Shown here: one piece after another, positions 1-8,142 of the stretch
Layout of the letters: the number at the start of each line of letters is the position of its first letter
Position numbering within the stretch: position 1 is the stretch's first letter
Source: Desulfobacteraceae bacterium
GTDB lineage: Bacteria > Desulfobacterota > Desulfobacteria > Desulfobacterales > JAABSP01
Assembly (NCBI GenBank): GCA_011390065.1
Contig: JAABTD010000014.1
Coordinates: forward strand, 1-34,989
Direction of reading: 5' to 3'
DNA length: 34,989 nucleotides
Made by a program: the position numbers and the translations under genes
Notes under the pieces: generated by a model
What the model was told of the DNA's origin: nothing
Seen by the model: the letters and a program-made list of their open reading frames with translations, nothing else
The model's database searches: none

Positions 1-1080
1 GCCGGAACCCGCACCCGTCCTGACATATGCTGGCAAATCGGCCAAAGCGTTGACCGCTTTCCGTTCCCGCTCTGTGGAGGTTGCTATTTTAGCTATCATT
101 TCAACGGTCTCCACAGGATATTTTCCTATGGCCGTCTCTTCGGACAACATCACCGCATCCGTCCCGTCCAGAATGGCATTGGCCACATCGGATACCTCGG
201 CGCGGGTCGGCCGGATATTCTCCGTCATGGACAACAACATTTGCGTCGCTGTTATCACAGGCCGGCCCAGTAAATTCGCCTTGTTGATCAGTTTTTTCTG
301 AACGGCGGGCACATCCTCTATAGGGATCTGAACCCCCAGGTCGCCGCGTGCAATCATAATGGCATCCGCCGCGGCGACAATTTCATCGAAATTGGCAATG
401 GCCTCGGCCCGCTCGATTTTGGCGACCACATACGCAAATTGCCCGTTTTTTTGTGCAAAGGCCTTTACCTTGCGTACGTCGTCGGCTGTCTCTGCAAATG
501 AAACCCCAAAGGCATCCACCCCTTCCCGCAGGGCAAAGGCGACAAATTCGAGGTCCGCATCCGACACCGCATCGGCGAATATCTTTACCCCGGGAAGGTT
601 TAATCCCTTGTAGGAAAGAAGCGGGCCGCCGATAACCGTTCGGCAGAAGACCTTATCTCCTGAGACCTTCTCCACCTGAAGCTGTATGAAACCGTCATTA
701 AGGAAAATCAGGCTGCCGGGATTCACGCTCTCCGGCAATCTCTTATACTCGACAGGGATCTGACCGGCCGCGCCCACGGGATTTTGGACGGTCAAGATGA
801 CCGCGGCGCCTTTTTCCAGCAGCAGCGGTTCATTCAAGAGTTTGCCGATGCGTATTTTGGGACCGGGAAGATCCGCCATGATCAAACAGGAACGCTCTGT
901 CCTTTCCGCCACGGCGCGTATGCGGCGGATATCCTCCCTGTGCCCCTGCAAGGTTCCATGGGCGAAGTTGAGCCGCGCCACATTCATCCCCTGGAGCATT
1001 AATCGCTCCAGCACAGCCTCCGATCGGGAGGCCGGGCCGATGGTGCAGACGATTTTGGTTTTATGCGCCGGCAGCCTCAT
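1..1080 (-). CDS. pyk: Pyruvate kinase, N-terminal part (runs off the left edge)
   Basis: Manual reverse translation gives [42 protein letters not shown]...[14 protein letters not shown]...[16 protein letters not shown]...[36 protein letters not shown]...[20 protein letters not shown]...[36 protein letters not shown], the classic pyruvate kinase signature. It is absent from the ORF track because it is open at the edge. An in-frame alternative start lies at 1122. Confidence 0.95.
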   Translation of the reverse strand, partial: MRLPAHKTKIVCTIGPASRSEAVLERLMLQGMNVARLNFAHGTLQGHREDIRRIRAVAERTERSCLIMADLPGPKIRIGKLLNEPLLLEKGAAVILTVQNPVGAAGQIPVEYKRLPESVNPGSLIFLNDGFIQLQVEKVSGDKVFCRTVIGGPLLSYKGLNLPGVKIFADAVSDADLEFVAFALREGVDAFGVSFAETADDVRKVKAFAQKNGQFAYVVAKIERAEAIANFDEIVAAADAIMIARGDLGVQIPIEDVPAVQKKLINKANLLGRPVITATQMLLSMTENIRPTRAEVSDVANAILDGTDAVMLSEETAIGKYPVETVEMIAKIATSTERERKAVNALADLPAYVRTGAGSG

Positions 1081-1189
1081 GGCGCGGCGCCCCCCGCGCC
1101 CGCAACGCAGACCAGGACCCATGTTTGGGTGAATTCAACTTTTTTCACGACAACCTCCTGAAAAATGTTTTGCCAAGTCCCCATGGCCT

Positions 1190-1414
1190 TCACAATATCA
1201 GGGAGTATTCTTCACGATCCGAAAAGTTATTGGGCCGCGATATAGAATCGGCTATAAGTGCTTGCACTTGAGATAATGTCCGGCAATTATTTGAACAACC
1301 AGGCAGACTGCCCTCCAGGTTGCAATCCCTGCAAGGGCTCTTCGCGATATAACTGATTTCAAAATCAAAATCGTTTTTATTGATGCGTCCTGATGCCATC
1401 TTATAACCCTCCAT
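1190..1414 (-). CDS. Small Cys-rich hypothetical protein (CRDC...CSNNC)
   Basis: ORF 1190..1447; internal ATG at 1414 gives MEGYKMASGRINKNDFDFEISYIAKSPCRDCNLEGSLPGCSNNCRTLSQVQALIADSIS. Four regularly spaced cysteines (CX2C...CX3C). Confidence 0.5.
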   Translation of the reverse strand: MEGYKMASGRINKNDFDFEISYIAKSPCRDCNLEGSLPGCSNNCRTLSQVQALIADSISRPNNFSDREEYSLIL

Positions 1415-1539
1415 TCCTCCAACCCGTTGCAGGATGATCCATGTCATCGCAGCTGCTCGGGTATCCAGGCAAAAGGCGGCCTCGCGGCCGCCAATCGCCC
1501 ATATAAAGTGTCAAAATGTGAGAAACAGCACCGAAGCAC

Positions 1540-1629
1540 TTACCGTCGTCTGCTCCAGAAGTAACCGCCTCCCCCGCCAAAGACCAATAGCAACACTAAG
1601 ATGAGAATGATGAGACCTGTTGTACTCAT
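1540..1629 (-). CDS. 29-aa single-TM mini protein (MSTTGLIILILVLLLVFGGGGGYFWSRRR)
   Basis: Not in the ORF track (different frame from 1511..1696). ATG preceded by GGGAGGAAATTGCC; one hydrophobic helix, Gly run, Arg-rich tail. Confidence 0.6.
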   Translation of the reverse strand: MSTTGLIILILVLLLVFGGGGGYFWSRRR

Positions 1630-1831
1630 GGCAATTTCCTCCCTTTAAATTGTTGTTTGTTGGTAGTGCCCGGAATACTTTTTCCGGGCGAGTCATCCTG
1701 CTGCTTCTTATAAGTTCAATTTTTGTGCCAGGTTTCCAACACTCGGTGGAATATCACCTATATTTCTGATTTTTAAGGATAATTAATTTAAAATGGGACT
1801 TTCAAGGCAGGCGGCGACAGTTGCAGAAAAC

Positions 1832-1862
1832 GGTCACGTATGACCACTGGTTAAATATGACC
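1832..1862. repeat. Degenerate copy of the GGTCATATTCAACCA hairpin found at 21148-21178
   Basis: ggtcacgtatgaccactggttaaatatgacc versus ggtcatattcaaccactggttgaatatgacc. Both lie downstream of a minus-strand gene. Confidence 0.6.
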
Positions 1863-1901
1863 TTTACGCATCTCTTGCACCGCGCCGGCGTCACAAGCCG
1901 T

Positions 1902-1966
1902 CCCCAGGGCGATGCCCTGGTCTGGTATGTGACGCGCTTTCAGGGCCGTCCGCAAAATCCGTTATA
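1902..1966. repeat. Modular palindromic repeat, copy A
   Basis: ccccagggcgatgccctggtctggtatgtgacgcgctttcagggccgtccgcaaaatccgttata; shares CAGGGC..GCCCTGGTCTGGTATGT, CTTTCAGGGC and CAAAATCCGTTATA modules with copies at 5383-5520 and 14787-14929. Confidence 0.75.
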
Positions 1967-1967
1967 A

Positions 1968-3032
1968 TCAGGAAAATTCAATGAGCGCCGCGAATGCGGA
2001 AAAGCCGGCGCCGAACGCAAGGAGCATCCCTTTTTGGCCGGGTTGCGGCCGGCCGCTGTCTATGATCTCCCGCAAGACAAACAGAACGGAGGGTGACGAC
2101 ATGTTGCCGTAGTTCTCGAAAATGCGGTATGAAAAACGCAAGGCATCGCCGGCAAGTTCCAGTTTTTTGGCGACTTGGGCCAGCACCGCCGTGCCTCCCG
2201 GATGGACCGCCCACCAGGCAATGTCATTCCGGGTGAGGCCGTGCCGGTCCAGAAGCCCGGAGGCCGCATCCATCGCGGTGCGCGCGCCGATAACCGGCAC
2301 CCGCCTGCTCAGATGGTTCCGCAGGCGACCGCTTTCCGTCCGGTAACGCAGATCCTCGCGATACCGGGGAAAAAGACCCGCCGCAAAGTCCACCATTTGC
2401 GCCAATCCATCCTGACGATCCTCCCGGGCCAGGTCCAGAACGGCGGCGGCGGCGCCGTCGCCGAAAATGGAATTGCTCACCACCAGTTCCGGCTCATGAC
2501 CGGGGAAAAAGGTGGCTGAACAGATTTCCACGGCAATGCTGAGAACCGGACCTTCCCCGCTTCGAGCCAGCATGCCGGCGGCGGCTTCGAGATTCGGAAT
2601 CGCCGCACCGCACCCCATCCCCATCAAGTCCAGGAAGCGAATCGATGTGTTGAGCCCCAGATCTTCCGCAATATACGAGGAGAGTCCGGGGCAGAGGTAA
2701 CCGGTGCAGGTGTTGACGATCAGACCTTTGATCCCGGCGGGCGCCACGCCGGCCTCCGCCAATGCGCGGCGTGCGGCGGCAACGGCTGTGCGACGACCGA
2801 ACTTGAGAAAGCGCGCCAACAGCCGGTCGGGATCGGTTTCAAGGATATCCGCCTTCGCATCCACACCCAGATAACGGCCTTTGATTTTGCCGTCCAGGAG
2901 AATGCGGCGATACAGATCCCGTTCGGCCGGTTCCAGGGTAAAGTGCGTGGAAAAGAATTCGTGGGCCTCGTGCTGCGTTGCATACAGTGTCGGGGTGGCT
3001 GTGCCCAGCCCTCTGAGAATGATCGGTTTCAT
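1968..3032 (-). CDS. Type III polyketide synthase (chalcone/stilbene synthase-like)
   Basis: 354 aa thiolase-fold protein. Catalytic Cys-His-Asn triad recognisable: C141 in LMGMGCGAAIPNLEAA, H277 in WWAVHPGG, N310 in ENYGNMSSPS. Confidence 0.88.
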   Translation of the reverse strand: MKPIILRGLGTATPTLYATQHEAHEFFSTHFTLEPAERDLYRRILLDGKIKGRYLGVDAKADILETDPDRLLARFLKFGRRTAVAAARRALAEAGVAPAGIKGLIVNTCTGYLCPGLSSYIAEDLGLNTSIRFLDLMGMGCGAAIPNLEAAAGMLARSGEGPVLSIAVEICSATFFPGHEPELVVSNSIFGDGAAAAVLDLAREDRQDGLAQMVDFAAGLFPRYREDLRYRTESGRLRNHLSRRVPVIGARTAMDAASGLLDRHGLTRNDIAWWAVHPGGTAVLAQVAKKLELAGDALRFSYRIFENYGNMSSPSVLFVLREIIDSGRPQPGQKGMLLAFGAGFSAFAALIEFS

Positions 3033-3751
3033 AAATTTCCTTCTGAATTGAACCGGATGACGGCGGCGATCCGAAACCAGCGGGCCGGGGTCACGGAAGC
3101 CGTGACGCCGTCGAGTTGCCGCAACAAGGTTCTCAGTTCATCGATTTTGAAGCCGCGCCGGATTGAGAGCAGGGCGTCATGCCGGACCCCTGCCGGCGCA
3201 GCGGTGGCGACCAGCAGTATTCTTGCAGCCAGAGACGCCAGTTGTGAGCGACGGAGGTCGTTGATCAGCAGGCTGTTTCGCACGAAACCGCGGAGCCTGT
3301 GCAAAAGCATCAGGATCTGTGCATTGCTGAAATGATGGAAGCACATGGAGGTCACGGCATAATCATACGGTTCGACGGGTTGGTGGGTAAAGGCGTCCTC
3401 CTGAAGCAGTTTCACCGGCGGATTGCCCGCTCTGGCGAGTTGCCCGCGTGCAATTTCAATTGCGTGGTCGGCCATTTCCAGGCAGGTGAAGTGCAGGGGG
3501 ATGCCGCAAGCGCGCCCCCACCGGATCACCGCCAGCGGGATGTCGCAGCTTCCCGAGCCGATGTCGAGGATGCGCAAGGGGACGTCGGCATGGCGCCCCG
3601 CGGTTTCAGCGGCCAGAAAACGCCGGACCAGCCGGATGCCGCCGAAGCGATTATTGACCGTCTCCATGAACCGGTAGCTGGCGGCGGCCAGCGCCGGATC
3701 ACAGTCCGGCAGGTCCAGAAGCTCCATCTGCGTGGCGCGTGTGTCAGACAC
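3029..3751 (-). CDS. Class I SAM-dependent methyltransferase
   Basis: LRILDIGSGSCDIPLAV (motif I) ...FTCLEMADHAIEIARGQLA...YDYAVTSMCFHHFSNAQI. Start overlaps the U32 gene; stop overlaps the PKS start (ATGA). Confidence 0.85.
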   Translation of the reverse strand: MSDTRATQMELLDLPDCDPALAAASYRFMETVNNRFGGIRLVRRFLAAETAGRHADVPLRILDIGSGSCDIPLAVIRWGRACGIPLHFTCLEMADHAIEIARGQLARAGNPPVKLLQEDAFTHQPVEPYDYAVTSMCFHHFSNAQILMLLHRLRGFVRNSLLINDLRRSQLASLAARILLVATAAPAGVRHDALLSIRRGFKIDELRTLLRQLDGVTASVTPARWFRIAAVIRFNSEGNL

Positions 3752-4985
3752 CCCAGAGCCCTCCCGTTGTCATGGCATCGTCCATGTCCGCATACTTTTT
3801 TAATACCTCGGTCCGGTACCCGGGCGAGATCGAAACGGCCTGGGCGGCAATCCGCTCGCAATAGCCGCAAGTCTGGCAGTCCATGGCGGCGCAATCCCGG
3901 TCCCGAAAACCGTCCAGGAAATTCTCCGGAATCTGTTGCGCATCCACCCGGACCGGACATTCCGGCAGCGGCGAGAGCCAGCCTTGCAGGCGCGCCAGGT
4001 CATTCATCGGTTTCAATCTCAGCGGATTCACCTGCCGCGGCTTCCAGAAGTGGCGCAGCGTCCAGTGCGATTCCTTGTGAACCGGATTTTTAAAGCCATA
4101 CGACAGCAGCAGTTCGGCCAGATTGCCGTCGAACCGCCGCTCGCTGTATGCTTTGACGCGCCGCAGCAGTTCCGCCGACGGAATCCCCCGCTCCAGAAGC
4201 TTGAAGGACGTGTATCCCATCGCTTCATACACAGCGAGGTCCTCCGGCCGAATCCAGGCCGACTTGATGAATTGCGACGGATCCGTCAACCGCTGCCGGG
4301 AACATCGCATAAAGCAGTAATCGATAAAGAGTGTGCTTGTCTCGTCGGATGCATGTGCAAAACCGTTCTGATGATAGGTTTGCATCGGACAATTCATGAG
4401 ACAGACGTGATTCGCGATCAGTTCCAGATCGCATCGGACGGCCTGACGGATCGCCGCAAGGCGGGAGAAATTCCGGTTGACCGAAAAGCTCTCCAGAACG
4501 ATGGCGTCCGCGCCGAGATCCTCCCAGAAGCGGGCGCGCCGGGGCGTGTCCACCTGGGCGTAAATCCCGACCCTTACTTTGAACTCGGGGAAACGGCGTT
4601 TGACCAGTTCCAGAAGAAACGGGGTGGATACGGTGACCCGGCGCACGCCCAAACCGCCCAGCTTGTTCAGCAGTTTTGTTACCCGTTTCTGCCAGGGGCG
4701 CGTCCATTCGCGGTTGCCGAAACAGGCGCCGTTTAAAAGGTAATTGAAGGCGATGCCATGATCATCGAGAAGGCGAATGTAACGCCTCAGATTTGCTTTT
4801 GAAAGCGGCGTCGCCAGGTAGCGGGGACGACCTCCGCTGACGCCGTCGGCGGGGAACTTTCCGTAAACTTCATCGACCGGATACGCGGCAAGCGCCGGAA
4901 CCAGTTCCGGATCATAGTTCGCCGCCAGCGAGAACCGGGTTGGCCGTGGCGGGGTCCGAACGGCGGTTGTCTGCTCGGTTGACAT
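3744..4985 (-). CDS. Peptidase U32-family protein (UbiU/UbiV/TrhP/RlhA superfamily) with two Cys clusters
   Basis: 413 aa; LIANHVCLMNCPMQTYHQNGFAHASD...IDYCFMRCS (C195, C199, C224, C228) is U32-like; an extra C-terminal CAAMDCQTCGYC cluster (C365, C370, C373, C376). Confidence 0.82.
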   Translation of the reverse strand: MSTEQTTAVRTPPRPTRFSLAANYDPELVPALAAYPVDEVYGKFPADGVSGGRPRYLATPLSKANLRRYIRLLDDHGIAFNYLLNGACFGNREWTRPWQKRVTKLLNKLGGLGVRRVTVSTPFLLELVKRRFPEFKVRVGIYAQVDTPRRARFWEDLGADAIVLESFSVNRNFSRLAAIRQAVRCDLELIANHVCLMNCPMQTYHQNGFAHASDETSTLFIDYCFMRCSRQRLTDPSQFIKSAWIRPEDLAVYEAMGYTSFKLLERGIPSAELLRRVKAYSERRFDGNLAELLLSYGFKNPVHKESHWTLRHFWKPRQVNPLRLKPMNDLARLQGWLSPLPECPVRVDAQQIPENFLDGFRDRDCAAMDCQTCGYCERIAAQAVSISPGYRTEVLKKYADMDDAMTTGGLWGV

Positions 4986-5006
4986 AGGGTTTATTCTCCC
5001 TCCTTA

Positions 5007-5149
5007 GAGCCTATCCGAAAACCGCATCTTTTGCCCCCAGGCGGCGTTCTCGCGCTTTTTCAATCCTCGAAATAGTCCCACTATTCCTGCGGTTGAAAAA
5101 GCGCTGCGGCCTTGCCTGGAACCAAAATCTACAATTTTCGGATAGGCTC
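5007..5149. mobile_element. MITE-like 143-bp imperfect full-length palindrome, 15-bp perfect TIR GAGCCTATCCGAAAA, flanked by TTA
   Basis: Left end gagcctatccgaaaa..., right end ...ttttcggataggctc; the arms align nearly ungapped (cgctttttcaa / ttgaaaaagcg also paired). TTA directly outside both ends. Second, internally shortened copy at 20403-20484. Confidence 0.75.
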
Positions 5150-5217
5150 TTATTCGGCTGAATGCGGCCGCTTTACGGCGTATGTTGGCCTCGATCGTCG
5201 TTTCGGTCAAACATGTA

Positions 5218-5291
5218 GGGGCGATGCTTGTCATCGCCCTTTAATCGGGCCAACACAAGGGGCGAACACAAGGTTCGCCCCTTGTGTTGGC
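5218..5291. repeat. Double hairpin repeat (GGGCGATG/CATCGCCC, then a perfect 19-bp-arm hairpin)
   Basis: 5249-5291: gccaacacaaggggcgaac-acaag-gttcgccccttgtgttggc, perfect 19-bp arms; preceded by gggcgatgcttgtcatcgccc. Confidence 0.8.
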
Positions 5292-5382
5292 TACATTTTA
5301 ACCCAACATGCCCCTGCATTTCAACCCAACATAATGATCATTTGATTGAAACGATGATCAAGGCCCCTATGTTTTTTCCTGT

Positions 5383-5520
5383 TTATAACGGATTTTGGGG
5401 AGTCCCAATTCTCATTCTGATTGACCGATATTCAAAACCCCGAAGGGGTGAGACATACCAGACCAGGGCAACGCCCTGGGATTTGGCAATATTTGTAAAA
5501 AGCCCTGAAAGGGCGCGACA
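5383..5520. repeat. Modular palindromic repeat, copy B
   Basis: tataacggattttg ... cattctgattgaccgatattcaaaaccccgaaggggtgagacataccagaccagggcaacgccctgggatttggcaatatttgtaaaaagccctgaaagggc; aligns over ~90 bp with copy C. Confidence 0.85.
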
Positions 5521-5612
5521 TTCAAATTTATTTTGCCCAAATATGGGGAGGGGCCAGGGGAGGGTTCTTTGTTTTCGACATCAAAGATATGTAAAAGCAC
5601 GAGGACTCAGGT

Positions 5613-8117
5613 CTACTCCTCTGCCTTAGGTTCTTTGCCCTCAGCCTTTGATTCCCCGGCCAGCCCCAATCTAGAGGCCAAAGCCTCCAAACCGTCCAGA
5701 CTCCGGAGATGGATATCACGTTGGGGAAAAGCAATAATGATGCCGTATTCCTGAAATATCTTGTTGATGTCATAGCGCAGATCAGACTCAGCCAGCCAGC
5801 CGTAATCAATGGAGGCATAAAAATACAGGGTAAACGCCAGGGAGCTGTCTCCAAAATCAGCAAAGCGGACAAAGGCTGAGGGTGATTTTAATATACGTGG
5901 ATGGGTGTCTGCAATGTTCATTAAGAGGCTCCGAACTAGCTCAGTATCCGTACCATAAGCCACACGCACCCGCACCTTGCGGCGCAGGGTCTTGTCATGG
6001 CGATGGGTCCAGTTGGTGATTTCTTCGCTGATCAGTTTGGAATTGGGCATTAAAATGGTTGAGCGCTCATAGGTCTGGACCTCTGTCGTCAGGCTGTTGA
6101 TATTTTTTACTTCAGCCCACAAGCCCTGGGCTTGAATCACGTCTCCCGGCTGGATGGAACGGCTGAAGAGGACAATGATTCCACTTATGAAATTATTGAA
6201 AATGCTTTGCAGCCCAAAACCAATACCCACACTGAGTCCGCCGGCAACCAGGCTCAGACTGGTCAGATCCAAGCCAAGAAAAGCCAGGGCCAAAATGATG
6301 AAGAGGCTCCACACGCCGTAAGTCATCAGAACGTTGAAGGAACCCACGGTTCCGCTGTCCAGAGAGCTGTGCAGCGCGGCGGCACTCTGCAGCATGGACT
6401 TGAGGACCACCAGCCCGGAGCGGGCCAGATAGAAGCCGATAAAGACGATGAGCAGGCGGAAGATGCTGATGGACAAATAAGTCCAGCCCAACTTGAGCTT
6501 GGACAGCTCTCTGAGGAACTGGAAGTCGCCCAGGGTCATGCCCAGCCAAAGGACGACAATGGAAAAGGAAAACAGCCAGAGAATCGGGACCCCTGCACCC
6601 TGGACCAGGCCGCGGCCCAAAAAGCCAAGAGTGTTTTCCGGGAACTGCCTGGTCTTATGCCACAGCATGCCCGTGATGCAGTTGCCCACCTGGAGACATA
6701 TGCAAAATACAAACCACAGGGAGGTGAGCAGCAAACTCATGTGCACCCACCCAGCCAGAGTCATCAAAATGAAAAAAATGAACAAAAAGATCGTGATCCG
6801 GTGCAGGACTCGTTCCAGCTTGACATCGATCTTTGTTTTGTGCCGCTTGAAAAAAGCAATGAATATGGCCAAAAGAAAAATCCAGACCAGTTCAGTGAGT
6901 ACCGTAGGCAGGATGACGTTTTGCAGCACCAGGGAAAAGGCAAAGGGAAACCACAGCAAGCGCAAGGGGTTGGCACAGAACTCAGACGCATCGACCATGG
7001 AGAACCTGATCAACCACAAAAGCAGAATAAGCCCCCATCCCAGGATGAGCTGGCTCAAGATCTGAAAGATCAAGAATTGAAAGCTGCTTTGAAAATAGGT
7101 ATTGGTCACAAGGATGGCGAGGGCCAAGGAGATGAACAAAGGCGGCGGCAGCATCCGTTTCAGGGGCATGCCGTCCCGGTTTCTCCGTTTGATAATGGCC
7201 ACCAGGACCAGAGAGGCAATGCAGAACAGGGAAAACAGGCCCAAGGCTTGCAGAAGAAACAAGGCCCAATTGAAATTGCCCAGGACGAAAAGATGCCAGT
7301 AAACAGGAAGTTCCTGCTTCCATTCGCTGAACTGAGCTTTCATCTCACCCGGGTTCAGCTTAAATAGAGTAAAGCTGGGTTTCAGGAAGTGTTTTTTCCA
7401 TGATTGTTGCTGATCCTGGTTGAGCAGTTTTTCGAATTCCTGAACCCGGCTTTCCAGCTCATGGACCGGCTCACGGCCCTTTTTTAGTCGGAGCTGAAGC
7501 TCTTCAATCCTGTCCAGCATGGATCTGATCTGGGCCATTTCCTGTCTGGCCTGGTCTTCACCCAGGGTTCGAGGAGAAATGGAAAGCTGCTTGCGAATAT
7601 CTTCTTGCTTGTCTTGGACTCTCTTGTACAGGGACTCGAGGTCGCCCTGGGCTGTATTCACCGGCTGCAGGGCCTGCTGCAAATTTTGCTGCAATTGACT
7701 GACATTCCGATTCAGAACAGCTAATGCTCTGTAGTTCTGTTTGATAAATCCCTTCAGCCGGATCAAGATATTGAGCCGGCTGGAAAGACTCTCCGTCTGG
7801 CTGCTCAAGGAACTCAAAACCTGGGGCAGGTTTTTTTCCAGGCTCTCCACCTGGCTTTGCTGCTCCTTTAAGAACTCTTGCTGGGCTTGGAGCAGAGTGG
7901 AAAGGGATTTTTCTTCCTCACGCGCATTTTCAGCCTTTTCTGAATCAGAAAGGGCTTGGCTTTCCGGGTCTGAGCTTTGCGCACGAAGCGAGGCGGGCAT
8001 CAAAAAGAAAAGGGCAAAGGAGCACACCAGGAGGCAAAAAAGGCACTGCATGCCCAGGGCTTGGCCTCCTGGGAGCATCTCCGATGTTGGTCGAATCCCA
8101 GCTAAGGCCATTTGCAT
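5613..8117 (-). CDS. Large mechanosensitive ion channel, MscS/MscK-type
   Basis: 834 aa; N-terminal coiled coil, many TM helices, then GGLSVGIGFGLQSIFNNFISGIIVLFSRSIQPGDVIQ...MPNSKLISEEITNWT, characteristic of MscS pore and beta domains. Confidence 0.93.
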   Translation of the reverse strand: MQMALAGIRPTSEMLPGGQALGMQCLFCLLVCSFALFFLMPASLRAQSSDPESQALSDSEKAENAREEEKSLSTLLQAQQEFLKEQQSQVESLEKNLPQVLSSLSSQTESLSSRLNILIRLKGFIKQNYRALAVLNRNVSQLQQNLQQALQPVNTAQGDLESLYKRVQDKQEDIRKQLSISPRTLGEDQARQEMAQIRSMLDRIEELQLRLKKGREPVHELESRVQEFEKLLNQDQQQSWKKHFLKPSFTLFKLNPGEMKAQFSEWKQELPVYWHLFVLGNFNWALFLLQALGLFSLFCIASLVLVAIIKRRNRDGMPLKRMLPPPLFISLALAILVTNTYFQSSFQFLIFQILSQLILGWGLILLLWLIRFSMVDASEFCANPLRLLWFPFAFSLVLQNVILPTVLTELVWIFLLAIFIAFFKRHKTKIDVKLERVLHRITIFLFIFFILMTLAGWVHMSLLLTSLWFVFCICLQVGNCITGMLWHKTRQFPENTLGFLGRGLVQGAGVPILWLFSFSIVVLWLGMTLGDFQFLRELSKLKLGWTYLSISIFRLLIVFIGFYLARSGLVVLKSMLQSAAALHSSLDSGTVGSFNVLMTYGVWSLFIILALAFLGLDLTSLSLVAGGLSVGIGFGLQSIFNNFISGIIVLFSRSIQPGDVIQAQGLWAEVKNINSLTTEVQTYERSTILMPNSKLISEEITNWTHRHDKTLRRKVRVRVAYGTDTELVRSLLMNIADTHPRILKSPSAFVRFADFGDSSLAFTLYFYASIDYGWLAESDLRYDINKIFQEYGIIIAFPQRDIHLRSLDGLEALASRLGLAGESKAEGKEPKAEE

Positions 8118-8142
8118 GCCTGAGATTCATGACGTATGGGAT

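Noticed and set aside
50-1132. Plus-strand ORFs in the first kb
   Set aside because: Antisense to pyruvate kinase, whose minus-strand reading is unambiguous.
3744-4985. U32 protein as a secreted collagenase/protease
   Set aside because: The family name is historical; no signal peptide is visible, and Cys clusters plus biosynthetic neighbours favour a redox enzyme.
5228-5629. Plus-strand ORF of 133 aa and neighbouring small ORFs
   Set aside because: Composed of structured repeats (hairpins and modular repeat copy B); typical repeat-derived false ORFs.
6132-7367. 411-aa plus-strand ORF rich in Gln/Lys/Glu
   Set aside because: Antisense to the MscS-type gene; no recognisable domain.
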